In this document: positions 11,340 to 18,892 of the stretch, piece by piece | Layout of the letters: every line of letters starts with the position of its first letter | Numbering within the stretch: the stretch's first letter is position 1 | DNA from: a virus | Strand: one strand, 5' to 3' | Length of the DNA: 20,142 nucleotides | Virus record (IMG/VR): IMGVR_UViG_3300010153_000170 | Location: 1-20,142 of that record | Notes under the pieces: model-generated | Told to the model about the DNA's origin: nothing | The model's input: the letters and a program-made list of their open reading frames with translations, nothing else | Database searches by the model: none | Made by a program: the position numbers and the translations under genes

Positions 11340-11387
11340 ATGAATATACGAAGGATAACATATTTTACAAGGAGAAATCCAGTTTAG
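11340..11387 (+). CDS. 15-codon leader ORF with ideal ribosome binding site
   Basis: GAGGAGG (11328-11334), five bases, then ATG and 14 further codons giving a basic peptide (MNIRRITYFTRRNPV) before TAG. It is the best ribosome binding site of the whole rightward arm, yet serves only this peptide. Its last codons run through the first strand of the nested stem at 11368-11375, so translating ribosomes would open that structure. This is the arrangement of a translational attenuator. Expression is not proven. Confidence 0.45.
   Translation: MNIRRITYFTRRNPV
11343..11370 (-). promoter_or_regulatory. candidate minus-strand promoter for an antisense small RNA
   Basis: TTGTAA (11365-11370) and TATATT (11343-11348) with a 16-base spacer. 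A transcript beginning near 11336 would end at the terminator at 11264, about 70 nt. Its first bases (GCCTCCTC) are complementary to the GAGGAGG (11328-11334) of the leader ORF on the plus strand. Box matches are moderate, so this is tentative. Confidence 0.35.
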
Positions 11388-11456
11388 TTCAGATCAGACT
11401 TTATTGGAGGTGGTCGAAGCGGAGACAGAGTACCGCAATCTGATTACCTCTCCTTG
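11368..11456 (+). promoter_or_regulatory. nested foldable leader before the packaging operon
   Basis: Three nested complementary pairs: CAAGGAGA (11368-11375) with TCTCCTTG (11449-11456); ATCAGA (11393-11398) with TCTGAT (11439-11444); GCGG (11419-11422) with CCGC (11433-11436). GGAGGT (11406-11411) can pair alternatively with ACCTC (11446-11450), which would break the outer stem, so a switch is conceivable. It ends 23 bases before the first rightward gene. No known riboswitch core recognised. Confidence 0.45.
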
Positions 11457-11479
11457 AGGGGTCATGCTACCATAGGGTT

Positions 11480-12001
11480 ATGCAAATGTTGTCGAAAATT
11501 TGTCCGAGATGTAAAAAACGTGCAAAAAAAGATTTAGATGGTTTTAGTTGTATTACATGTGGATGGACTGAATATATAATTAACAAAACTCCTAAAAGAG
11601 TTAGAGGTAGTGTTCCGTATATAGATAAGCACTATCTGCCGTATGGAGGAGTAGACCCGGAATACAGGCAAGCACAGACGTTACTTATAACTTTTCTGTA
11701 TCAAACAAAAAAGAATCTAGATAGGATTGCTTACTTTATGAACTGTCCTCTGGATGACTGTGATAAGTTGACGATTTCAAAGAAGTCTTGCGAATATTCT
11801 TTGCGAAAGCGGGATGAGAAGTACTTTCGTTTTCTTTGCAATGCTAAACATTTATGGTATCTTGTTGTGCTAAATGGCGAACCACTCTACTGGCTTAGTT
11901 GTGATCTGGAGGTTAGAATGCCAAAAGGTATTGGAACATACGGTACAAAAAGAGGACGTCCACCTAAGAAAAAGAAAATGAAAAATGGCAAGAAGTATTA
12001 A
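11480..12001 (+). CDS. zinc-ribbon and AT-hook DNA-binding protein preceding the terminase
   Basis: A 173-residue basic protein. C8-P-R-C11 and C24-I-T-C27 form a zinc ribbon; the middle (about 55-145) is mixed helical with further Cys and aromatic residues; the end, GTKRGRPPKKKKMKNGKK, contains a good AT-hook (RGRP) that would insert into the minor groove of AT-rich DNA. First gene of the rightward operon, ending directly against the terminase small subunit start. It could regulate the divergent region or help the terminase recognise packaging DNA; neither is shown. The start is uncertain: ATG at 11480 or at 11486, both with poor ribosome binding sites, so the structured leader may matter. 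Confidence 0.7.
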   Translation: MQMLSKICPRCKKRAKKDLDGFSCITCGWTEYIINKTPKRVRGSVPYIDKHYLPYGGVDPEYRQAQTLLITFLYQTKKNLDRIAYFMNCPLDDCDKLTISKKSCEYSLRKRDEKYFRFLCNAKHLWYLVVLNGEPLYWLSCDLEVRMPKGIGTYGTKRGRPPKKKKMKNGKKY

Positions 12002-12493
12002 ATGCCTCGTAAAAAAAAGACGGAGTACTCTCGCTCAATTGTAAAAGGGCAAGACCCAGAAGATGTTGTTCTGAGACAAGACTTGTTTCTTGAGTCTTAC
12101 TCTAGACTCGGTAGTATCCGTGCTGTCGTAGAGGAAATTAAAATTTCACGATCTACTTATTATGAATGGCAGAAAAATGATAAGTACGGTTTCGCTGAAA
12201 GATTTGAAACTGCTAAACATGAGTTCAGAGAAATGCTGCAGGATATGGCTGTTAATCGAGTTAAGGAGCAGAAAGCTAGTGCTAACCCTTTATTACTCAT
12301 TACCCTGCTGAATGCACACTGGTCTGAAAAATATAAACCACGAGATAGCGGAGCTGACGAGACTGCTAAAGAAACACTTAAAGAATTAAGAGATAAATTT
12401 AAATTTGTTACACGAACTGAAGAAGAAGTCGAAGACTCTAAAACAGCTCTGCAACAAGCTAAAGATGTAATCGAGGGCAAGAAATCTGATTAA
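12002..12493 (+). CDS. terS: terminase small subunit
   Basis: A 163-residue protein. After a basic N-terminus (MPRKKKTEYSRS), residues about 28-62 (LFLESYSRLGSIRAVVEEIK ... TYYEWQKND) form the helix-turn-helix of the phage terminase small-subunit homeodomain-like family, followed by FAERFETAKHEFREMLQDMA, the long helix that builds the oligomeric ring. The tail is an acidic coiled coil with Lys (ETAKETLKELRDKFKF onward), the likely contact to the large subunit. It recognises the packaging site and loads the motor. It begins immediately after the preceding TAA and ends three bases before the large-subunit GTG. Ribosome binding site weak. Confidence 0.85.
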   Translation: MPRKKKTEYSRSIVKGQDPEDVVLRQDLFLESYSRLGSIRAVVEEIKISRSTYYEWQKNDKYGFAERFETAKHEFREMLQDMAVNRVKEQKASANPLLLITLLNAHWSEKYKPRDSGADETAKETLKELRDKFKFVTRTEEEVEDSKTALQQAKDVIEGKKSD

Positions 12494-12496
12494 GAA

Positions 12497-13852
12497 GTGG
12501 CAACACAAACTCCTGTAATAGATGAAATAACTGACGCATTTTATGAAACGGTGGACTTCTCTCCTACCGATTTGCAGAAACCTATACTCGCTTCAAGGAA
12601 ACGTTTCGTACTCGTTGCAGGCGGTGAACAAGCGGGTAAGAGCATGGTAGCTTCTAAGTACCTCCTATCAAGATTTTTGGAATCGGATAAAGAAGGACTC
12701 TATTGGCTCGTTGCTGCTGACTACGAAAGAACCAGAGCTGAATTTGAATACCTAGTGCAAGACTTTGCTACGCTTGGATTACTTGATACAGCTTCTAAAC
12801 GTGTTGATCCCGGTAGAATCATTCTCGCTGATGGAACCAGAATAGAAACTAAGTCTGCTAAAGACCCAAGAACATTAGCAATGCGTGCGCCAGACGGTAT
12901 TATAGGGTGCGAGGCATCACAGCTAGACCTTGAAACCTTTCATAGATTGCGTGGTAGGTGCGCTCCTAAACGTGGTTGGATGTTTTTATCAGGTACCTTT
13001 GAAGGATCACTCGGATGGTATCCTCAAATGTTTCAGTCGTGGCAGCACTCCTCTTCAAAAGACGAACAATCGTTCTCTTTACCTAGCTATTCTAATCAGT
13101 ATCTTTATCCTGGAGGTAGAGATGATCCTGAAATTTTGGCACTGGAGAAGGCAAGCTCCGATGATTTCTTTATGGAGAGGATCGAGGGAATCCCATCACC
13201 ACCGAGCGGAATGGTGTTCTCTGAAATTAGACCAGATATTCATGTGCAAGATGTGGAGTATGTACCCGATGAACCAGTACATATCTGGATTGATCCTGGT
13301 TACTCAGAAGCATACGCCTGTGAAATAGTTCAAATTGTAAATGATCAGGTAAGAGTTATAGATGAAATTTATGAACGTGATCTGGTTACAGATGAAATGA
13401 TTGATATTGCACAATCTCGCCCTTGGTGGAAAGACGCAAGGTTTGGTGTAATTGATATTGCAGGATATCAGCATCAGGCTATGGCTGCACCAGCAGAAGT
13501 CTGGATGAACAGAACTGGTATTTATTTTGATTCACAAAAAATAAGAATTAATGAAGGAACAGAAAGATTGAAGTCTTTCTTGAAGACTGATCCTGTAAAT
13601 CAGAGAGAACCTCGCATTGTTTTTAATCCAAAATGCAAAGGTATCCTTTCTGAGTTCGGTGTGCAGCCAAATCCATTTGATGGACAAACCCGTGCGTACA
13701 GGTGGAAAATGGATCGTGATGGAAATGTAGTTGGCGAAACTCCGCAAGATCAGTATAATCATGGCGTTAAAGCTGTGATTTATGGACTTATAAATCGGTA
13801 CGGTTACGGCTATGTTACCGAAAGTAATACAATTAAAGTAAGGCGTTGGTAA
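12497..13852 (+). CDS. terL: terminase large subunit (ATPase and nuclease)
   Basis: A 451-residue packaging motor of usual length. Walker A is GGEQAGKS at 42-49. The Walker B strand reads GIIGCEASQ at 134-142, with the catalytic Glu (E139) but Cys138 where Asp is usual. SGTFEG at 165-170 is the coupling motif. The RNase H-fold nuclease starts at IWIDPGYS (D266), with a second acidic strand VIDIAG (D320) and a C-terminal NHGVKAVIYGLI helix. It cuts concatemeric DNA and drives it through the portal. The start is GTG, with no in-frame ATG that would keep the N-terminus and only a weak ribosome binding site. It overlaps the portal gene in TAATG fashion. Confidence 0.92.
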   Translation: MATQTPVIDEITDAFYETVDFSPTDLQKPILASRKRFVLVAGGEQAGKSMVASKYLLSRFLESDKEGLYWLVAADYERTRAEFEYLVQDFATLGLLDTASKRVDPGRIILADGTRIETKSAKDPRTLAMRAPDGIIGCEASQLDLETFHRLRGRCAPKRGWMFLSGTFEGSLGWYPQMFQSWQHSSSKDEQSFSLPSYSNQYLYPGGRDDPEILALEKASSDDFFMERIEGIPSPPSGMVFSEIRPDIHVQDVEYVPDEPVHIWIDPGYSEAYACEIVQIVNDQVRVIDEIYERDLVTDEMIDIAQSRPWWKDARFGVIDIAGYQHQAMAAPAEVWMNRTGIYFDSQKIRINEGTERLKSFLKTDPVNQREPRIVFNPKCKGILSEFGVQPNPFDGQTRAYRWKMDRDGNVVGETPQDQYNHGVKAVIYGLINRYGYGYVTESNTIKVRRW

Positions 13853-15714
13853 TGGCAAACTATACACCAGAAGAAATTACTTCTCTTGTTGATAATCACT
13901 ATGATATAACTGAACCCCTACGTACCCGTATGGATGATGACCATAAACTTTATCGCTTAGAAGAGTTTGATGCGGGTGAAGGCTATCAGGCTTATACATC
14001 TAATGAGCCACAAGTTTATGCAGATAAGTTAATTTCGTGGATGACTACCGCAGAGATGGTAGTTAGAGTTCCATATAATAATTCGGAACGAGAACAGCGG
14101 GAAAACAATGACGCAAAAGAAAGATTCCTTATTGGAGTCTTGAAAGCTGCTGATGACAGATTAACTGCAAAATTTCAACCAGAAATTAGGCAACAGATTG
14201 CATGGTATACCTGTCTACGTGGATGGTATGCGGGTCGTGCATTGTTAGTCAAAGATGATGATGGTGAGACTTATGTAGATATTCAGCCTTGGGACCCAAT
14301 GCACACTTATTGGGCTGAAGGTAAACACGGACTTTCTTGGGCTTGCTATAAAACATTGAAGACTCCTTCTGAAATTAAGGCTATTTGGGATGTTGAGGTA
14401 AAGGGAGAAGGGGCTGAACTTGATGACGATGAAGCAATTAATGTTTATGACTTCTATGACTCAGAAGATAATATAGTTTGTACCGATGAAGTAATTTTAA
14501 AACGTGCAACTAAGCACGGATCAGGTAAAGTTCCTGTATTCTTAGGTCCAGTAGGCGCAAATCCTATGGTTCAATCAATTGCTGATACGAGAAATCAAGA
14601 TACTATAGAAGATTACGGTGAATCCTGTTTTAAATCATCTAGAGATTTGTATCAGAAACATAACTTTATGATGTCAGTTATGCTAGAGCTTACCGCTCGC
14701 TCCCGTAGACAAGGGCTTAAGGTAAAATCCAGAGATGGAACTAAGACTTTAGAGGAAGACCCATTCAAAGAGGGTTCAGAAATTGCACTCGGTCAGGGTG
14801 AGGACGTTGAACCACTTGGTTTGCTTGAAATGGCACGAGAATCTGGTGTATTCATGGGTCTTGTTGCTGGTGAGATGCAAAGAGGTGGATTGCCACATTC
14901 AATCTACGGACAATTAGAGTTTCAATTATCTGGTTTTGCTATTAATACCCTTAGACAAGGTGTTGAAACCATATTAAGTCCTAGACTCAGAGCATTGGAA
15001 CGTGCATATCGAACTATATTCCACTTGATTTGTGATCAGTATATTACTGGTGCATTTAAATCTATGGAATTATCAGGGCAAGATCAGAATAGAATGTATT
15101 TCAGAGAAGAAATTACACCAGAAATGATTAAAGATGCTGGTGATGTTGAAATTACATTGATTGGTCAACTGCCACAAGATGATATGGGTAAGATGAGCAT
15201 GGCTCAGATAGCAAGAGAAGGTAATACTCCGTTACTCTCAGATACATTTATTAGAGATAATATCTTAGGACTGCAATCTGCTGATGCAATGGAAGATTCT
15301 ATTAATACACAGATGGCAGAAAGAACTTTGCCAGAAGCACAGATATGGACTTTACTTCAAGCTGCAATTAGGCAGGGAAGGCAAGACTTAGCTGACTTCT
15401 ATCAGGGTGAACTTGCTCGTGTGTATATGATGAAGGCGATGGAACAGGCGCAAATGATGTCTGCTCCACCACCAGGTGCACAAGGTCCACCACCAGGAGC
15501 ACCACCAGGAGCACCACCACCACCACCACCTAATGGAGCAGGACCGACTTTCGCTCCAGAAGTAATGCCTAATGCTGGATTAGGAGTTCCTCCTCCAGCA
15601 CCAGTCGCAACACCAGGACCCGCAGTTCCACCAGGAACTCCACGACCAGGAGCACAAAATACTGAATCAAGACTAGCAAATATCGGAATGATACCGCCTA
15701 CGAATGGAGGCTAA
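13852..15714 (+). CDS. portal protein with proline-rich C-terminal tail
   Basis: A 620-residue protein directly after the large terminase, the standard portal position. Its N-terminal half (PLRTRMDDDHKLYRLEEFDA, then YTSNEPQVYADKLISWM, then QPWDPMHTYWAEG) has the clip/stem-like composition of portal proteins. The helical region around 300-420 ends in LSPRLRALERAYRTIFHLIC, typical of the long stem-forming helix. From about residue 538 to 600 the sequence is almost only Pro, Gly and Ala, an unusual disordered tail. Portal dodecamers form the DNA entry vertex. ATG at 13852 overlaps the terminase TAA; a TTG six bases earlier is possible but less likely. Assigned by position and overall character. 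Confidence 0.8.
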   Translation: MANYTPEEITSLVDNHYDITEPLRTRMDDDHKLYRLEEFDAGEGYQAYTSNEPQVYADKLISWMTTAEMVVRVPYNNSEREQRENNDAKERFLIGVLKAADDRLTAKFQPEIRQQIAWYTCLRGWYAGRALLVKDDDGETYVDIQPWDPMHTYWAEGKHGLSWACYKTLKTPSEIKAIWDVEVKGEGAELDDDEAINVYDFYDSEDNIVCTDEVILKRATKHGSGKVPVFLGPVGANPMVQSIADTRNQDTIEDYGESCFKSSRDLYQKHNFMMSVMLELTARSRRQGLKVKSRDGTKTLEEDPFKEGSEIALGQGEDVEPLGLLEMARESGVFMGLVAGEMQRGGLPHSIYGQLEFQLSGFAINTLRQGVETILSPRLRALERAYRTIFHLICDQYITGAFKSMELSGQDQNRMYFREEITPEMIKDAGDVEITLIGQLPQDDMGKMSMAQIAREGNTPLLSDTFIRDNILGLQSADAMEDSINTQMAERTLPEAQIWTLLQAAIRQGRQDLADFYQGELARVYMMKAMEQAQMMSAPPPGAQGPPPGAPPGAPPPPPPNGAGPTFAPEVMPNAGLGVPPPAPVATPGPAVPPGTPRPGAQNTESRLANIGMIPPTNGG

Positions 15715-15716
15715 TT

Positions 15717-18452
15717 ATGGCTAATGGATATATAACACCTGAAGACTTTGGGGATTTGGGTGTACCAGGTTCTCAGTTTGGACAATTCACTCCACCATCT
15801 CCTGTATCACCGCCTCGTCAGATGACACTTAGTGAATACGTTACAATGATGCAGCAGAACAGAAGATCGCCTCAAGATATCTTATTCGATGAGATAGTTG
15901 ATCAACCTTGGCTAATAAAAGGTGGACCTCAAGGACCTCAAGCACCAGTAAGACCTCCTACTCTGGCAGATGCACAAGCAATTCTTGCATCAGGCGGAGC
16001 CTTCCCAAATCAAACATTTGAACGTATGCCTACTGCTGTTGACCCAAGAGCAGGAGGTATAGCAACACAGACTGCTGCTGAAATAGCTAATATATTACTT
16101 TCACGAACGGGAGCACCTGTAACTCCTCCTCGTCCTATTCCAGACATGACAGGACAACAAGCGTATGGAGTTTTGGGAGTTGGGCGTGACTTAGGGGTTG
16201 GAAAACCAGCTATTGATCCGTCAGCATATCAGATCGGAGGACCGACAGGACCGAGAGGACCTTACGATGCAGGAGTGCAGATTTATCCGGGTCACACACT
16301 TGATAATGCGGTGCGATCGATTGGAGAGCAAGAGGCAATTGCTCTTCTTAGTGCATTAGACCCTGACAAATTAACTCGATGGGAAGAAGCTGCCAAAGAG
16401 CAACTCAGTGAAGAAGCAAAAGTAAACACACAGGAATATTTACGTGATCTGGCAGCACAACAAGCATTAGCAACAGAATCATCTGGTTACGGACCTATGC
16501 CTGATATTGCACCAGGAGCACAAGTTGATTCATCTCTTGGACGTACTCCTTGGAGTCTTTCTCCACAACAACTGGCAATGGGAGGTAATGTACAAGCAGG
16601 TGGATATTCTCCAATTGATGCCCCTGTATTACCATCAATTTCACTTGCGCCACCTGCAGCAGCACCTGCAGCAGCACCTGCAGCAGCAGCACCAATTGTA
16701 AATGTTGATGGTCAAAGATTTATGAATATGGTTGACCCTAATGCAGACTTTGGAGATGAAAGTTTGCAGTTGAGAGCACCAACTACAACTACGCCTACAC
16801 CTACGCCTACACCTACACCTACGCCCGCACCAGAAATCAGTGCGAAAGATAGGGCAGATTATGCAATTTACAAGGAAGCAGGAGGAAGGTGGTCACTAAA
16901 TGACTGGCTCCTTCGAGGCAGACCAAAAGCTGATACAACTGCTGATACAACTGCTGATACAACTGCTGATACAACTGCCGATACGACAACCACAACTACT
17001 GGTGATACAACACCGACTGTAACTCCAACTGTAACTCCAACTGTAACTCCGCAAATAGTTTCACCAGCAATGATTGATCAGGAAGCTGATGTTCTGGAAA
17101 CCATGATTGGTGCACCTGGTTCAGCTTTGGTTGCACCGCAAATCAGTCCAGCATTGATTGAAGATGCGAGAGCAGTTACACCAGGAACAGTTACACCAGA
17201 AACAGTTAACTTACCACTTAATGTAGCAGGTGCTTATGCAACAGCCCCACCAGATCGTGGTGCTTTACCTGAATGGGAACAAGTTCTATCACCAATAGAA
17301 CAATTAGCCAGATATAGATTGTCTCAATTCCCTGGTATATCTATGGGTGGATTAGCAAATATCGAAGGCGCATTACGAGGTGGATTTAATCCTTTATGGG
17401 GAAGATATTTATTATCACAAGCTGCAGGAGGAATACCACCAACAACAACTGCTGCTGGTGCTGGAATGCGGGTAACACCTGAAGGTCAGCCTGCACTTCC
17501 GACTGAAGGAGCACCTTATGAAATGGGAGCAGTCACACCAGGAAATATTCTTGACACAGAAGGTATGGCATTTAGAAATTGGTTAACAGGTGGACAACGC
17601 AGAGATATAGGTGATGTAAGAGCTACCTATGCAGGGCTTTCAGATTATCTGCGAGGTTTATCTGCAGCAGGTGGAGGAGGATTGGGTGCTGATATTGTTC
17701 AAACAGGGTTAGACCCTAGATTCGCTTCAATATTTGGTGGCGTTGATCCTCGGACTGGACAGTCGAGACTTCCACAGCAAATAGTACAGGCATCAACCGC
17801 TGCTCTAGGATTTGCACCAGGTATGAGTAATCGGGTGTATGGTAATCTTGCAGGTATATATGATCGGATGGAGAGCTTATACGGACCGACTCAAGCAGCT
17901 AGTAGATTTGCTGATTGGGTGGGAACTGCTTATGACGCTCCTACTTATCAACCATACTCACCAGGAGCACCGTGGCAGCAACAAACGGCTGCATCGCTTG
18001 GTGCACAACCAACTTATGAATCTCTAGTAGCGGGTGGTATGCCATCACCACAAGCTGCTACTGCAGCCGTTGCTGCTACTGGAGGTGTGTCAGGTTCTAA
18101 TATATCTTCAGGTTTGTGGAATCAACCAAGTTATACCGCAGCATCTTCTATGGGTAATGGTAGTGTTGCATATGATCCAGCAGCGGATATCAAGCTGACA
18201 GGACAGCCTCGTGCAGTACCACAACGTACTGCAAAGCAAACAGATACTGGACTATCATCTAGTCAAGCATTAGGAATAAATACTGTTCCTGCATCTGGAC
18301 CTGGACCTAGTTGGTCAAATTTGGGAGGACTGATGACTCCTTTTGATCCATCAGATGATCCTTCTACAATGGATGTTCTTAAATATGTAACACCTTTTCA
18401 ACTGGCGAGTGAACATGCGAGTAAAATGTATGATTGGGCAAGAGGTAGATAA
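15717..18452 (+). CDS. large low-complexity virion protein (911 residues)
   Basis: No family recognised. Residues 1-300 are rich in Pro, Gly, Gln and Ala (PPSPVSPPRQMT, GGPQGPQAPVRPP). Residues about 312-446 are dominated by coding repeats: Ala-Ala-Pro-Ala, Thr-Pro, Thr-Ala-Asp-Thr and Thr-Val-Thr-Pro arrays. The part from about 470 on is less biased but still Gly/Ala/Pro-rich with aromatic residues (FADWVGTAYDAPTYQPYSPG). No signal peptide or membrane helix. Position after the portal suggests a virion or assembly protein (scaffold-like, internal or decoration), but the function is open. It begins two bases after the portal stop, with GGAGG seven bases before the ATG. Confidence 0.7.
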   Translation: MANGYITPEDFGDLGVPGSQFGQFTPPSPVSPPRQMTLSEYVTMMQQNRRSPQDILFDEIVDQPWLIKGGPQGPQAPVRPPTLADAQAILASGGAFPNQTFERMPTAVDPRAGGIATQTAAEIANILLSRTGAPVTPPRPIPDMTGQQAYGVLGVGRDLGVGKPAIDPSAYQIGGPTGPRGPYDAGVQIYPGHTLDNAVRSIGEQEAIALLSALDPDKLTRWEEAAKEQLSEEAKVNTQEYLRDLAAQQALATESSGYGPMPDIAPGAQVDSSLGRTPWSLSPQQLAMGGNVQAGGYSPIDAPVLPSISLAPPAAAPAAAPAAAAPIVNVDGQRFMNMVDPNADFGDESLQLRAPTTTTPTPTPTPTPTPAPEISAKDRADYAIYKEAGGRWSLNDWLLRGRPKADTTADTTADTTADTTADTTTTTTGDTTPTVTPTVTPTVTPQIVSPAMIDQEADVLETMIGAPGSALVAPQISPALIEDARAVTPGTVTPETVNLPLNVAGAYATAPPDRGALPEWEQVLSPIEQLARYRLSQFPGISMGGLANIEGALRGGFNPLWGRYLLSQAAGGIPPTTTAAGAGMRVTPEGQPALPTEGAPYEMGAVTPGNILDTEGMAFRNWLTGGQRRDIGDVRATYAGLSDYLRGLSAAGGGGLGADIVQTGLDPRFASIFGGVDPRTGQSRLPQQIVQASTAALGFAPGMSNRVYGNLAGIYDRMESLYGPTQAASRFADWVGTAYDAPTYQPYSPGAPWQQQTAASLGAQPTYESLVAGGMPSPQAATAAVAATGGVSGSNISSGLWNQPSYTAASSMGNGSVAYDPAADIKLTGQPRAVPQRTAKQTDTGLSSSQALGINTVPASGPGPSWSNLGGLMTPFDPSDDPSTMDVLKYVTPFQLASEHASKMYDWARGR
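16651..16686 (+). repeat. 12-bp coding repeat, three copies (Ala-Ala-Pro-Ala)
   Basis: CACCTGCAGCAG occurs three times in tandem at about residues 312-323 of the 911-residue protein and is followed by further CAG triplets. In-frame, so copy-number change alters length only. Confidence 0.9.
16791..16826 (+). repeat. 6-bp coding repeat (Thr-Pro), about six copies
   Basis: ACGCCT and ACACCT alternate, encoding Thr-Pro dipeptides at about residues 359-370. The unit pair ACGCCTACACCT occurs twice, then a partly varied pair. Confidence 0.9.
16929..16988 (+). repeat. 12-bp coding repeat, four perfect copies plus one degenerate
   Basis: GCTGATACAACT is repeated exactly at 16929-16976, followed by a variant (GCCGATACGACA). 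It encodes the Ala-Asp-Thr-Thr array at about residues 405-424. Confidence 0.95.
17016..17050 (+). repeat. 12-bp coding repeat, three copies (Thr-Val-Thr-Pro)
   Basis: ACTGTAACTCCA occurs twice in full plus a third copy lacking only its last base (17016-17050), at about residues 434-445. The exactness suggests recent expansion. Confidence 0.9.
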
Positions 18453-18454
18453 TT

Positions 18455-18892
18455 ATGGTAGATCAAGTATCAGGTATGAATAATCCGTGGGCGAGTGCTT
18501 ATAGTAACGGAAGATCAAATAACGGAAGGTCAAATAGGAATAATGTAACTACGTTTGATGATTTCTATAGCACTATGTTGGCTGAAGACCCTCAATTAAC
18601 ATTTGCTGCTGAAGTTGGCAGACAGGCACTTCCTGATGCGTTTGGAACTGCTCCCATACGAAGACGGCAACAGGATTATTTAAGCGGACAGTTTTCAAAT
18701 CTATACAATCAATATCGTGGGAATCTTGCTAGGCAGATGACAACACCAGGAATACGACCATCAGAGTTTTCCTCATTTGCTGATTTCTTGAGAGATATAC
18801 CTATGGCTACCAGATATTCTCAGATGACTCCATCACAAAGAGGTGTGGGAACTAGCAGGTTTGCACCTAGAACAAGGCAGATATTCTTTTAA
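18455..18892 (+). CDS. small virion-region protein of unknown function
   Basis: A 145-residue basic protein. The N-terminus is rich in Asn, Ser, Gly and Arg (SNGRSNNGRSNRNN) with a short repeated GRSN motif; the middle has helix-like segments (YSTMLAEDPQLTFAAEVGRQ, QDYLSGQFSNLYNQYRGNLA); the end is Arg-rich (GTSRFAPRTRQIFF). The ATG is two bases after the preceding stop, and its TAA overlaps the next ATG (TAATG). No family recognised; probably a structural or assembly protein by position. Confidence 0.65.
   Translation: MVDQVSGMNNPWASAYSNGRSNNGRSNRNNVTTFDDFYSTMLAEDPQLTFAAEVGRQALPDAFGTAPIRRRQQDYLSGQFSNLYNQYRGNLARQMTTPGIRPSEFSSFADFLRDIPMATRYSQMTPSQRGVGTSRFAPRTRQIFF

Larger units (their letters stand above)
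10402..11479. other. central divergent control region without a convincing long gene
   Basis: About 1.08 kb separate the leftward and rightward gene arms. From left to right it holds the leftward promoter and palindrome, a rightward extended -10 candidate, a GC-rich palindrome and hairpin, a CA-rich T-poor tract, GTACT/ACTGT repeats around AT-rich DNA, an 8-bp long-range inverted repeat, a minus-strand terminator, a short leader ORF and a nested foldable leader. Itemised below. The layout suits a replication origin, packaging site or regulatory RNA locus. Confidence 0.7.

Noticed and set aside
12160-12480. 106-codon minus-strand frame
   Set aside because: Antisense shadow of the terminase small subunit; Ser/Leu-rich product, no initiation signal.
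16507-16701. 64-codon frame rich in His, Leu and Gln
   Set aside because: Shifted-frame reading of the repeats in the 911-residue gene; no start signal.
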